Source: Phallusia mammillata
Lineage: Eukaryota > Chordata > Ascidiacea > Phlebobranchia > Ascidiidae
Assembly: GCA_003260075.1 (NCBI GenBank)
Contig: QLIY01000224.1
Location: 62,001 to 126,000 of the forward strand
Length of the DNA stretch: 64,000 nt
Direction: 5' to 3'
Shown: positions 36,655-51,000 of the stretch, piece after piece
Position numbering within the stretch: the first letter of the stretch is position 1
Layout of the letters: each line of letters starts with the position of its first letter
Made by a program: the position numbers and the translations under genes
Notes under the pieces: model-generated
Database searches by the model: none
Seen by the model: only the letters and a program-made list of their open reading frames with translations
What the model was told of the DNA's origin: nothing

Positions 36655-39600
36655 CTATAATTATAACAAGTTTAATACGAAATAAAGCAATTATGTCCTA
36701 CATATGCTTTATGCTCTATGCGTTAAATTTCAAACAGTATATATTTGCACTTACGTAATTGGTCCAGCCGTCGTCACATGAGCAGTGGAAAGAGCCAATC
36801 ACGTTAGTGCATTTCTGCGAGCAGGGGTGAAGGGTTTTGCATTCATCAATATCGCGACAATGAAGGTCGCTATCGAGTTCAAATCCCTCCTTACATTTGC
36901 AAATGGATCTGTACCGCCCTCCGCTGGCCACACGAGGCAACATAGAGCATTCTCCTTTGATCTTGTGGGTGCAGTTATGCTCTGCAGTGCATTCACCTGT
37001 AGAAAAAAATGAATGAAAATTTTATATGATAGGGCAGGGGTGTCAAACTCAAACAACTTTGAGTGTCAAAAACAAACTTTTAAGTAAGTCGAGGGCCGCT
37101 CTAAGAAAACATTTGTTACAGTGTAACATGACAACAAAAAATGTATGATTAAAAACAAATACACAGTGTAGCAAAGTGAAAGAACCAACTGTGCTTTGTT
37201 GCTTTGTGTGAAAACAAAAGCATACAATGACACAACAAATGGCTGGTTCAAAAAATGAGTTATTTACATCCAATTAAAACGTTGCATATACCACTAATAG
37301 AGAATGATTGTGTCATGTAAATTCAATGGGCTGACAGGCTATTCTGCCTGAGTAAAACGTATTACTTCTAAAAGTGACTTCGCGGGCCGCACAAAAACTC
37401 ATGGAGGGCCGCGTGTTTGACACACCTGTATTAGTGCCATGACTTCAGTTTACGTAAGTAAGAATAGTTGCGTCATAATTATGTGACGTCATATTACCTT
37501 AAGTATTCTTATGAGAAAACCAAACAATCGCAATGTCTTCATGAAGTAGCAAAATGTTTGTGAGAAGAATTGCTTACCAGTTAAACAAAACAGTTCGTCT
37601 CGTCCATCGGGGCAAGTTTGTATACCGTCACAGAGTGTGGTGAGACTAGCACACGTTCCATCCCCACACATATATCCTTCTGTTATGTCTCGGGCGCCGT
37701 CAGTCTGTTTCACCACCATCGAGTTGGTCTGTTTGCGCCATAAAACGCAGGTTGAACCGTCTGATGAATGACCTAAAAAACAACAGAAAGTGTAAAAATC
37801 TGTTCACAAATAGCATGTAGAGTCTACATTGTAGACCATTGGTCGGCAAACGTTTTGCTGTGGAACTGGATAGTCAGACATTATTGTGCAGTCCTTAACA
37901 GAAAGCTAAAAGGTGCAATTGTTCCACGGTTCCAGCATGCTCCCAACTATGAACATAGTTTTTCAATGGCAGTGTATGACTCTTAAACCATTCCCTCATT
38001 TGCCCATGACAAACACAATAGTATTTTGTCCCAATATAGTCGCCAAGTGGTAATACTGTAGTGTAGAAGTTGATGACACCTGTATTGTATTCAGCTAATA
38101 TAACGTATTGTTTCTTTGCGTCAAGGTGTCTATCTGACACTGAGGTAACATGTGGGGTAGTAGGGTGCCAAGTAGTTCTGCTTTACCTAAATCGGGTTGG
38201 GTTCCTTTGCAGTTTGGTTGGTTTTCATCCGACGAATCACCCAAGCAATCGTTATTTCCATCACATATTTTCGTCAGCGGCAAACATACGTTGAAGGTTG
38301 GGCATCTAAATACGAAAAACAGGTTGTCAAAGTTTTAACAAAAATATTTTTAGGTTTGCAAGGCAAGAAATGACAAAATCGAAAATTGCAGGGTTGGTGC
38401 AGTCGATGCAATACTCGAATACTTGATATCGATCTAGAATTGTTACAAAATGTTTAAGCCTGAGCAATCTGGAAAAAATGGTGAAATGTATAATCTGATA
38501 AAGATTGCCTAACGTTAAGCAACCGTTTTTAAAACTCAATTTGTGAACTAAATTCCACTTTAGAAGCGAAAAAGAAAATATATTTTGCTTTAACTGTGCC
38601 CAAAGAAAAAAAAATTGTTGATTTGAATAAAACAACAAAAGCATGTCGAATAATCTAGTGTTGTGTTAAATAGGTGTTATGTGATGATACAACGAGTAAA
38701 GAACATTGGCAATTTTAGTGTATGGCCACAATATAGTCCTGGACCCCCCCCCCCAACGTTAAGCAACCGTTTTTAAAACTCAATTTGTGAACTAAATTCC
38801 ACATTCGAAGCGAAAAAGAAAATATATTTTGCTTTAACTGTGCCCAAAGAAAAACATTGTTGATTTGAATAAAACAACAAAAGCATGTCGAATAATCTAG
38901 TGTTGTGTTAAATAGGTGTTATGTGATGATACAACGAGTACAAAACAGGCAATTTTAGTGTATGGCCACAATATAGTCCTGGAGACAGACGTTAAATTTA
39001 AAAGGTACATTTTGCAGATTTTTAGATATTGTACCGGAAAGGTCGATCGGCCAGACAAACGAATTGGTTGCAGACTGGACCTTCGTCACTTCCGTCCGGG
39101 CAGTCAAAATGTCCGTCACATTTCCATAGCAACGGTATACATGTGTTGTCCTCACACCTAAACATGTGCGACGGACACTGGAATATGGAAGCTGCAAGAA
39201 ATGAAGTTCATCAAATCAATGTTCTTCATTTTCAAAATGCTCCGGGGTAGTACTTAATGTTTTTAAGTGTTTCAACATAATGCAGTTAGTAACAATAAAA
39301 CAAACATGTGTATATTTTAATCTAAAGTAGCTGAATGTTTTTTTCTGTGGAAAAAGCATCCTCAAAATCTGGTTCAAATAGAACCTTAAAAATTAGCATT
39401 ACTAGGGTACACAATTTGCGTTGTATGAAAATCAAGTTTCAATATAGCGATTATTGCATCACCAAAAAAACTTGTTCTCTTTCCAACTGGAACACAGGTG
39501 AAACAAAGGTTCGATTGATGCCGTTAGAAGCCATAACTTCGAACTTAACCCCCCCCCCTCAATATAGCGATTATTGCATCACCAAAAAAACTTGTTCTCT

Positions 39601-41971
39601 TTCCAAATGGAACACTGGTGAAACAAAGGTTCGATTGATGCCGTTAGAAGCCTTAACTTCGAACTTACTGTACAATTTCTGTCTCATTTTTTAATCATGA
39701 GATTCTATTCAAATAAGACACAGATGATGCTGTTAAAGCAAACAATATATATCTCTTAAAAACAAATGATTAAGGACAAATGATTTAAACTTTTTTATGA
39801 ACTTAGGTTAGTTTTTATTCATCGTTTTTTCAACTTACAAACTTTGCATTCTGTTTCGTCCGATCCATCCATGCAGTTTATTATTCCATCACATCTGTTT
39901 TCCAGCGGAATGCAAAGGTGGTGATCTTTGCATCTAAGACAAAAAAAACATTACAATATCTTACAAAATTCTTGCAAATGCATGACCGAAAATATTGATA
40001 AATTCTCACGCAAATTCTGCAGCACTGCATCTTGTTGCTGTGCAGTTGGCTTCATCACTTTTATCATCACAATCGGGCGTTCCGTCACAGCGAAATTCAG
40101 ACAAGATGCACTTGGACTTGTCGGTGCAGAGAAAATGGTTGTCCTGACATTCTTTTTGTGCTGTTAAAAACGAAAAAAATCTTCAACACATTGGCAACTT
40201 GAAACAACAGCGGGAATAAAGTCTAAGGTAGGCTCTCAAAAAACGAAAAAAATCTTTAATACATTGGCAACTTGAAACAACACCGGGAATAAAGTCTAAG
40301 GTAGGCTCTCAAACAACAACAAAACAAAAAACAGTTGAAACCAGTCACTTACGACAGTCTGTTTCATCGCTGTTGTCTCCACAATCGTTATCAAAGTCGC
40401 ATCGCCACTTCTTTGACACACACTGACCGTTATTGCATAGAAATTCGGTGCAGGCTGGGGTCGCTAAAAATGACATTTTTAAGCATTTCTCCAACATATT
40501 AACTAATAATTCGTGGATTTAGTTTGTAATTTAAATATTATTGTAAAACTCTGCTAAGATAATTTCAAGCAAGGATGCTTTTTACCTGTTTTTTTATGAA
40601 ACATTCTAAATATTTATCTAATCACAAGCAAGAATATTTCTTTTTTACATTCTATTGTCTGCGGGAGATTCCTTAAGTAACAAAAGTGTTTCAACTACTC
40701 TGCTATAATAATTTAAAGAAAAAATTAACTTCTATGGGTAGATTACAAAATCACAGCAAAATTGAGAGAAATTGAGATACAGGAATAAATTGCAAGTAGG
40801 GTCTTGGGATTTTTATAACTTACAACAAATATCGGGGCCCCCCCCCCGAAAAAATTAACTTCTATGGGTAGATTACAAAATCACAGCAAAATTGATAGAA
40901 ATTGAGATACAGGAATAAATTGCAAGAAGGGTCTTGGGATTTTTATAACTTACAACAAATATCGGGACCTTCGTCACTTCCATCGTCACAATCCATTTCC
41001 CCGTCACACTTCCATGCTTTCAGTATACACGAGTTGTGATTGACACAAGCAAACTCATCCTCCTATTGGAAACAAAGTTGTACTTTTTAATCCAAGAAGA
41101 GGAAATTGTTTCAGGTTGCAGTGTTTCGAAAAATGTTTCAAATAAACAAACAAACACAAATCGACGCAGTGCTTCACAAAACATTTCGTTGGTAAAAAAA
41201 GTAAAATGTTTAAAATAGAGGGTTTAAAAGCAGTTAATATACACAAGGAAATAATCAGAAAATAAAATTTTTATTTTATTTTTTCCCCCCCCCCAAGTAA
41301 AATGTTTAAAATAGAGGGTTTAAAAGCAGTTAATATACACAAAAATAATCAGAAAATAGGAAATTTTTAGAATCGTTTCTGCCAGCTTCAAAATACACCT
41401 TAGCGGTATTGGTTTAAATCTTCTGTTCAAAGACAATGGATTGGAACATTTTCGGTGGTAACGGTAGCATTTAATGTCAAGTCTTTTTGATAAACAAATG
41501 GTCTGATCCGGAAAATAACGGCCTAACTAAACTTTAAAATCGACATACTTCATTAACCAAACGTTTCGGGCAATAAATAGTCTGATGTTTACATTGTTTT
41601 AAACTTCTTAAATTTTTCCAATTATTTTTGCAAATAATTTACAAGTCCAACCCCCCCCCCACTTCATTAACCAAACGTTTCGGGCAATAAATAGTCTGAT
41701 GTTTACATGTTTTAAACTTCTTAAATTTTTCCAATTATTTTTGCAAATAATTCACAAGTCCAGAATTATACCTTGCAGGTTTTCGGAGGACATTTCTTTT
41801 CATCATCACCGTTCACACATTCCTCAGCACCGTCGCATACCCAGCTATTTGGAATACAGTCAGGAGACAAATCACCTTCCTGATCGGAGTCACATGTGTA
41901 ATGGTCGGCTGGACACGTCACTGGTCCTGTAAAACGTTACAGAAGTTGGAATTGAAAAGGTACATCCTATG

Positions 41972-42016
<45 letters not shown>

Positions 42017-45000
42017 TTAAAACTACTTAGCGGTCACCCAAACCAAACCTTAAAAAAACTGTCTGTAACTACAGATACTTTAGGGTAAAGTAAATAGCAA
42101 TGAATACACGTAGTATGCAGTGCCAACAAACAAAGAAAAATAACTTTAACGCTAACAGGACGCTGAAACGTCGATAGAAAATACAAATGCCAGAAGAGCT
42201 CTATATAGTTGATATTTTGATATTAGGCCCAGCACCAAGCTCACATAAGTAAAGAAAAGGCGGAAAGGTGTAAACCAAAAATATAATTTAGGTACGATAC
42301 CATTACGTCTTCCAATAAGTTAGATTTAAAGTACAATATTTAAGCGTCTGAAACCTTGCTTGATCGCCTTAGCAAGACAATCCTTTTCGAATTGCGTTTT
42401 GGTATTACATATTTGAAATATGACGGTACTTATTATTAGTATTACAGAGATTCCACTATTGTCTACACCTGCTTTACCAATGCTTTTATAGGGTGACAAT
42501 GTAATCAACGGGGAACTGCTAAGTCTCGTACTGTACGCTATGTTTCAATATTTAAATTATTGTCAAAGATCGCTTATTAATTATCTTACAAGAAGTCCTC
42601 ATCGTTCATACTGATTAAGTTGTGACTCATGATAATATGTGTATTCAAGCTATATTTTACAGTTTTGATATATCAAAAAGTTCAAAAAGCAATGCTAAAC
42701 GTAAAAAATTTTATTTACATGTTAAAGACAAGCAAAAATGTATGGTTCAGTACACAAATTCAATTCACCGTTGTTTTTGCTTATCCAGTCGGATTATTTA
42801 CAAACATTAGTTCCTACTATACATGAGCATCGAGGCAGCATGCTTTACATTACGTACACGAACACAAACTTAGTAAGCATCGATGACATTTTCCGCTTTA
42901 AAATATTTTGCCTACCGCAGTTTTCTTCATCCTCGTGGTTCGCGCACTGCACAGACCCGTCACATACAAACAGATCAGGAATACAGATCGGAGGGGAGGA
43001 ATGTGAGCATTTAAACTGGTTCCGCAAGCAAACGTGCTTATCTGAATAAATTACAACCCTTTTTAACACAACACCTAGATGGTAAGTTCCAATGTACATG
43101 CTGAAGGTACACAGTACACAAATACCGTTCTAAATACCAATATATTGTGTCTCACTGACAGTACCCAACGTTATGGTTGGGAGAAATAGGACCGAACACT
43201 TAAATAAGGACCAAACGTACCTGAAACCTGGATCGAGACCAAACGTACCAAACATTAGATTGTACCTGTAGGGCTTACAGATTTTAAGTAGCGACTAGAA
43301 GTAAAAAACATTTAAGTAGGACTGAATATTTCACGTATTTAGCTGCAAAAGAAACAAAATCCTCCTCGCATAGCTGTAGTTCAGGTATTTAGTAGAATGT
43401 TTTCAATAAATTCCCTGTAAAGACGCAGGCTAAAAGGTACCTAATTTAAAAAAAAGTACGTAATGCCAGACCACAGAAACTCTTTTAGATCCAACAGAAC
43501 AGCTACGATTTCATGTAAGCTGAACTTACCACAATTGATTTCATCTGAGCCGTCTTTGCATTCGCGAATTCCATCACACAGCCCCGTCGGATTAATACAA
43601 TCATGCATCGCTTCTGTTGAGTTGTGGCACTGAAACTGTCCGGGTGTACAGAAGAATTCAGCTGCACGAAAAGGACTGAATTAGTGCCTTATGGATACTG
43701 TGTGTAGTACCTTATATATATTGACGGGTCACCAGAGACCCAGCGATGGAAACAAGACGCATATAATAACAGAATGTAAATTTTAATAGGGCTTAGGTCA
43801 TCCACCGTTTTGAAAAATTACGTTTTGTTTTACAAACAGTCCACTTACTGCAATTCAGACTTGGAAGTTCATCCGAGTTGTCTGCGCAATCATTGACACC
43901 GTCACACTTCCACCAGAAGGGAATACATTTGTCCGTAGCGCACATAAACTACAAAGCATAATTACAAGTCCAACGTTACAACGGCATACGGGGTGTCGTT
44001 GACAAAGCTGAGCATATTTGGATTGGAACAGTAAGCCAAGCCCGTTATATGCGCTGTCCCCAACTAAAACAGTTTCCAAGCGACATGGAATAAGCTATAG
44101 AAAAAGAAGACTCCGGTGGGATTCGAACCCACGTCAGGCGCCTACATGGGCTGGAGTACTCCTGCTTATTTTGTAACAGTCAGTAAAGCAAAACATAATC
44201 ACAAATAACAACCATTGTTTACAAAAACTAAGCGATCAAATTATAGAAATGGATAAGAAAGGTTGTAAAAATGTTATTTTTTAACTTTTCCCAGCCACAC
44301 TGAGCTTTGCTTTTCACAAATATGCCCGAACAGCTTGTATTTTGACACCCCATTTCGAACCTCCAACTACACCTAGAAGGTACAAGTAATCCTTGTTTCG
44401 GAACCCTGCCTTAACCAAAACAGAATCGTATGTGGAGTACAAAAATTTTTCTTACCTCGCTGAAGGAACAATTGCTGATACAGGAATACTTGTCGGCTCC
44501 CAGATAAAAGTTGTTGGGACATTCGCATCGATGTCCACCTCTTGGTGCAATCAGACACAAATCATGACATCCGCTGTCTCCACCACATGGTTTAATACGA
44601 TGGGAAACATCTTAGAAATAGGAATTAAAATGTTATCGCATTTGTTTATAAGTTTGTTCCAAACGTCACATAAATATGCACAAACCCAATTTGAAACACG
44701 CATTTTATACGCCTTTTTCACGCATTTTATACGCCTGACTTTTTTCAACTTTTGCACGTAACAAAACAAGTTTTTCAATGTTACGTCATATGTACATAAT
44801 GACGTCAATAATAAAACGGTAACATTTTTTTCGCAAAACCGGATCTTTGCACCGCATACATTTGATATCGTCACGTCACTACGTTTTATGACATCACACT
44901 TTGTGACGTCATTGCTTACCCCAGGCAGGCTGACGCAGAGGGTGTATCACTTTGAGGTCAGTTATCTTGTAGGGAATGTTGGTGAGGACAATAGGTGGTT

Positions 45001-48000
45001 TGGAGAGCGAGGTGCGATTGAACTTGTCAGTTGACACCACTGTGGCGTTATGAGGATCGTACCAGTAAAGCAGGTCTTCGAACACGGCGATGGCGCCAAA
45101 CATGGAAGCGAATTGAGAGGACACAGCTGATTCCACCACTGTAAGATGATAGTTTTATAGGTTTAAACGGTTTAGGCTACTTCTTTTGAAAATTTTTGCA
45201 CTCCCATGTATAAATGCAGAAAAAATGCAGAAAGTAGAAAAAAAATGTCATGAGCGTTTTTGTCAAAAAATGACACGACTTTTAGGGCTTTCAAATTGGT
45301 TAAGAATATTTAACCGGGGTTTTCAAAATAACTGCGTATCACAAAATGGTTTATTCAATAGGCGTCTAAAACACAAGCTATTATAGAATGTAGCTGGTCA
45401 CGTGAATATCACCAAATTGTATCTACTTTGTCACGATTTTCAAACATGAATTATATAATGACCATAATTTTTTAGTTTACCGCAATAAAATGTGGGGACA
45501 TACTCTTTTGAAAAGTACATGCTACTTTTAAAAAGTTTCCTCTCAATCCATAAACACTTAATTAGAACTTGAAGCATTTAAGGTTTAAATAGTGGACCTT
45601 TTGAATTTGACACTGTTTGTCGCTTTAATTAAGAGGTCGTTTGGTAAAAAAAACTAGTACCTATTTTGGGATGAGCACCATCTAAATTGCAAAAAGCGAT
45701 AAAGCCTTTCTTTGTGTCTGACCAGAAGAGTTTCGCCGATGGATAATCGATAGTTAAAGATCCAGGATATGCGAATGCTCCTGCAAAATAATGAACGCAA
45801 TCCGTTGATTTTACCAAAAAAACATCGCTTAAACCGGTTCTAAAATTTAATTTTATTCAATTGGAACCTTATATCCGAAACCGTAGCCAATCAGTTATCA
45901 GGAAAAAATACACATGTGTTTTGTACAGACGAATCCGGTTAATCGCATACCAATTTGGCAAGTTTTTAAGCAATTAACCGGATTATGCGATAAACTGACT
46001 GATTTTCTTAAGAAATTCTATGAAAGGGGAATTAAATTGATTTTACGATTAACCCGTATGCGGTTATCCGACTTCGTTATCCGTTAACTTTTTATAAGTT
46101 ACATATATATGATCAAACAACTAGAAAATTGTAATGCTAATAAAGTAAACAAAAACTTACTGAAAATGGTTTTATCGATGACAATTGATCTGTTGCTGCC
46201 GTCCATACCAGCTCTCCCAATATACGGTTTTTCACCCACATCGCTCCAATACATATATCTGAAATATAAGATACCGTTAGTACGTTTATTTGCTGGTTTT
46301 TGACAAGCAAAAAATAGTGCCCGAACCAAAAAGGTCCTATGCTTGCTTTAAGTACCAGAAAATGGCACAACATACAATATTATCTATTCAGCCGGGGCTA
46401 CCGTAAATAAAAACATCTGGAAAACAATCTGATTTATCTAACAATAAATAACCTAGTGTCAAAAAGTTGTTGAATCTTCATTAGTATTTGCTATACTTTC
46501 AAACGTTGTCGACTAAAACAAAGGCAATCTTAGAAAGAAGAGCGTAAAACAAGGACAAATCTTAGAAGATTTGAATTACCCGTTTTCTGGGTCAAGTGCA
46601 ATCGCTTTGGGAAGATCCAAGCCTTTTGAAATCAGAGTTTTCTGAAATAGTCCGTTGGACTTGGCCACCTCAATCTTTGCAGTTCCTGAAAAAAAATCAG
46701 ATGTTAGTAGATATTACATATTGCGTAAAAATCAATTTCAAATGTTTGCCTGTTGAAGGCGGTATTCCCCCCCCCCCACCTCAATCTTTGCAGTTCCTGA
46801 AAAAAAATCAGATGTTAGTAGATACATATTGCGTAAAAATCAATTTTAAATGTTTGCCTATTGAATGCGGTATAGCAAGACACAGGCTACAAAAATCTAG
46901 CCTGCGATGGGATTCAAACCAACGTTTGTGAAATTAATTTTTTTTGTTGCGTTTAAGGCAAAAATAAACTTAGGGTTATTACAGACCAGTATTACAGACC
47001 TATTAGTTATTCGGGATTTCCATTTAAAAAGAGAGTATCGTAAATCCGAGTTGTTTTAATACCAAAGAAACTATTTTGTTTAAATGCAAATCGGGACAAA
47101 AGAAAGTTTAGAAAATAAGAATTAACAACACCATTATACTAAAACTTACCCATATCGGTCCAGTATATGTTATCCGCATACCAATCAAATGCAATCCCTT
47201 GTACATTTCTTATGGTGACATTTACAACAGTGTCGCTATGTGACATAATGTCATTGGCCAGCGTCAGATAAGGTTGGTTTAAATCTGCCCGCTTGATGAC
47301 GCTGTGACCTCGTACAACATCTGACCAGTAGAGGCGCTGTTTGGAAAAGTCCACATCAAAGGCAACGGGGTCAAATAGATGCAAATTCCGGCTGGAATTG
47401 TGGGTTGTTTGTAGATCAACTCGGCCTATAAACTTCCTAAAAAAACAAGAATAAAGGATTTTGTTTAATTTCTCGCGTATAATTGTGAAAACAAGACTAA
47501 ATTAAGAAAAAAAATCATTTTTTTAGATTAAAGCTTAGTCTATATTTTATGTATTCGTTTTTAAAGAAATAAAAAACTTAAGTTTAGGGGTTCGGTGACA
47601 AAATGTATGCGTACATAGAATACCGCAGAAAATCCGTTACGTGGTATTTTCCCCCCCCCCCAGGATTTTGTTTAATTTCTCGCGTATAATTGTGAAAACA
47701 AGACTAAATAAAGAAAAAAAAACATTTTTTAGATTAAAGCTTAGTCTATATTTTATGTAATCGTTTTTAAAGAAATAAAAAACTTAAGTTTAGGGTTCGG
47801 TGACAAAATGCATGCGTGCATAGAATACCGCAGAAAATCCGTTACGTGGTATTTTTTACCAAAAGCGATTCAAACCATTCTATTTACCATAGAAAAGTTT
47901 TAACCAAAGATCACTTAGTTCCATTTTTTGCCTTCGAAAAGTTGATGTTTCGTTTACTTAAAAAGTTGTTAAACACTGTATTAGTGCTCAATAGCGTTTA

Positions 48001-51000
48001 CATACCCATTTGAAAACATGATCTCTCCAAGTCCTGATCGCCTGCCAGCTTTGCAATGGGTTGAGTCGTGGGGATCTTTGAAGTAGCCTTTCGCACAGGA
48101 GCAAATGAACGCCCCAGCGATGTTTGTACAAACCTTAACAACAGACACACGATATAGTTATAAAAACATAGCTAGACTATATTTTAGTTATTAGGGTGGT
48201 TATTTTCGGTGCAGTCGTTTTTAACTAAGAGCTCCTGTAACGGTTGTCACGTATTAGTTAAGATGAACATAAATTTATTACTGGGATCAGCCGTGAAGCG
48301 TCCATGCAAACCAGCGACCGCGACACACTCATATAAGTTATAAATTATATTACTCCAGGTCTATTGAAGGCGTGATACCGAAGCAACCAATTACCAAGCA
48401 ATGTTTTAATTGCCTTATAAAAAGAATCAATAAATAATAAGCATAATTGTAGAAGACACATAGTGAGCTTTACCTGTGAACATGGAGGGTTGGATGCCGG
48501 GTCCGTGCACTCATCTAAATCAGTACAATGCGACTCGTCATCAGAAAGTTTGTATCCTTTTCTGCACGCACACTCATATCTACATGCAAAAAAAGATAGT
48601 AGAAAACTGAATTGTGTTTTTTTGCTTCACAGCACCAAAGTGTTATACAGTAAAAATTCGACTAAACCGGATTAATCAGGATCTTCGCCTAATTCGGAGT
48701 ACAAATGATTTGCAATGTGGTAAGGCTTTAACTAATCAACATCGGTTAATCCGGATCTTCGCCTAATACGGACAAGTTTTTTGTTCCAAACGGGCCCGCA
48801 TTAACCGAGGTTCACTGTACTATTAAAATATATTTCCGAATAAGTTCAATATACAAGACGGCTAAGACTACAAAAACACGTGTTGTTAAGCTAGCAGAAC
48901 GTTTGCATACCTGTAGACCTTTTCAATACAGATTTGCTCACACACACTTTGGTCTTTACAGTCATCCTTGTTACAACCTCGTTCATCGATGCCGTTCGGA
49001 CAATCAGGTTTGTCATTGCAGGTCACGTTAAGAGGAAGGCACAGGCCAGCTGAAAATAGGTATAGTTGTCATACACAAACGCACATATGTAACAAGTTTA
49101 TAGAGCTCTTCCGGCAAATGTATTTTTATTCCGGCGTTTCGACGTCCTATACAGGCCCCCCCCCCCCGTTAAGAGGAAGGCACAGGCCAGCTGAAAATAG
49201 GTATAGTTGTCATATACAAACGCACATATGTAACAAGTTTATAGAGCTCTTCTGGCAAATGTATTTTATTCCGACGTTTCGACGTCCTATACAGGTGAGG
49301 TGGCCTTCATCAGGGTTAATAAAAATGAATGCGCGTAGTACAGTGCACGATTTAAACGTCGAAATAAAAATACAATGGCCAGCGCTCTATAAACGTGATA
49401 TTATGCCTGACAGTAATAGCTTATATATATATGTGCACATATGTTAGTCTAGCCAGCTACAGTCTTGGAGTATTAGGTAACTGTTGATACTGGTCATCGT
49501 ATGGCACATCACATAAAACTATAAATAGTTTTTTTTTAAATGTTTTTTCAAATGTAAAGGGAGCAAAAATACAAAGAATTTGTTTTCCCCCCCCCCATGT
49601 GCACATATGTTAGTCTAGCCAGCTACAGTCTTGGAGTATTAGGTTACTGTCGATACTGGTCATCTTATGGCAGATTACATAAAAACTATAAATAGTTTTT
49701 TTTTAAAGGTTCTTTCAAATGTAAAGGGAGCAAAAATACAAAGAATTTGTTTCCGAAGAACCTTGGCATTGAATTTGACTTTTTCGGTCGCATGTCGTGG
49801 ACGAACAGTTGCGCTCATCGGATCCATCAGCGCAATCGCGGTCACCATCACAATGCCATTTGAACGGGACGCATTTACCGTCGGTGCATTTGAACTCTGT
49901 CGCATTGCATGGGGGGTATTCTAATGACAATCAAAAAGGCATTATTAAGCCGCTGTAACCAAAATTTACATGGCTCAGCGAATTTTTGCAGTTTTCATGT
50001 CTTGAAAAACGTTTAAACAGCACTAAAAGAAATTACCCACAATTTTAAGACTACGTCAAGTTACAATAATATCCACGCAAGCTACGAAAAAATATTAAAA
50101 CTTCTTCACCACAAAGCATAATTTATTCCGTGTGGTGCGAAAAAACTAAATTTGAATTTAATTTGAAACATAAAAGTTATTAATACAGAAGAACCCGGTT
50201 AATCGCATAACAAATTGTTCAAGCTTATTTATACACGATTTTCTTAACAGATGATAGGTGACCAATTAACGATCCCTTGTGCATTTAAACGGGTAGTGAG
50301 ATTAACCGGTATGCAACTAACCGGATTCGTATGTAAATACAAAAAAATGGCTGACATCTTGCGTGATCACAAAAGTTACACAAAACGGTTTTATTTTACC
50401 GCAATTCATTTCGTCGCTTCCGTCATCACAGTCATCATCTCTATCGCATTTCCATTCCATGTTGATGCATTTTCCTGACGTCTCGCAACGGAACAATCCC
50501 CCCAAACAAGTTCCAGCGTCATCTTAAAAAGAAAAACCATTCATTTCTGGTTGTGCCATATATAAGTAAAATTTTCAAATCTGATACATCAGTGTTCATC
50601 AAAGTGGGCAATTTCAATCAACCCATTAAGTTTTTATCTTTACCAACGTTTAAACGCGTGCAAAGTTTAACTATCTTGAGGAATATGTATCTTCAAACTA
50701 CCAGTGTAGGTAATATAGATTAACATCGACAACATTCGATATGGTATTCAAACTTGATAAACTTATGATTTTAAATCAGACCTAACCATCGCTTTGTTTT
50801 TGGACGCAAACATATTTTTGGTACATATGTTTTTGTACACCAGTCCCTTTTTTCTTAAACATTCTGTTTGCAAAGGGGTTTGAAAACCATTGTGTTAAAT
50901 ATTGGTTCATTTTGTTCAATAATCACCCAATTACCCCATATTACATATCCCTCATTATTTTCGTTAAGAGAGTTTAAACCAGGGGTTCCCAACCTTTTTA

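Noticed and set aside
39702-39717. Sequence resembling the Ciona trans-splicing spliced leader (ATTCTATT..ATAAG)
   Set aside because: Three central bases differ, no splice donor follows, and it lies in an LRP intron; best explained as chance.
3183-49596. CRISPR-like or programmed repeat system built from repeat pairs with C-tract spacers
   Set aside because: Each pair has a different sequence, blocks are fixed in length, one breaks an exon, and polarity follows the assembly gap. These are signs of assembly joins.
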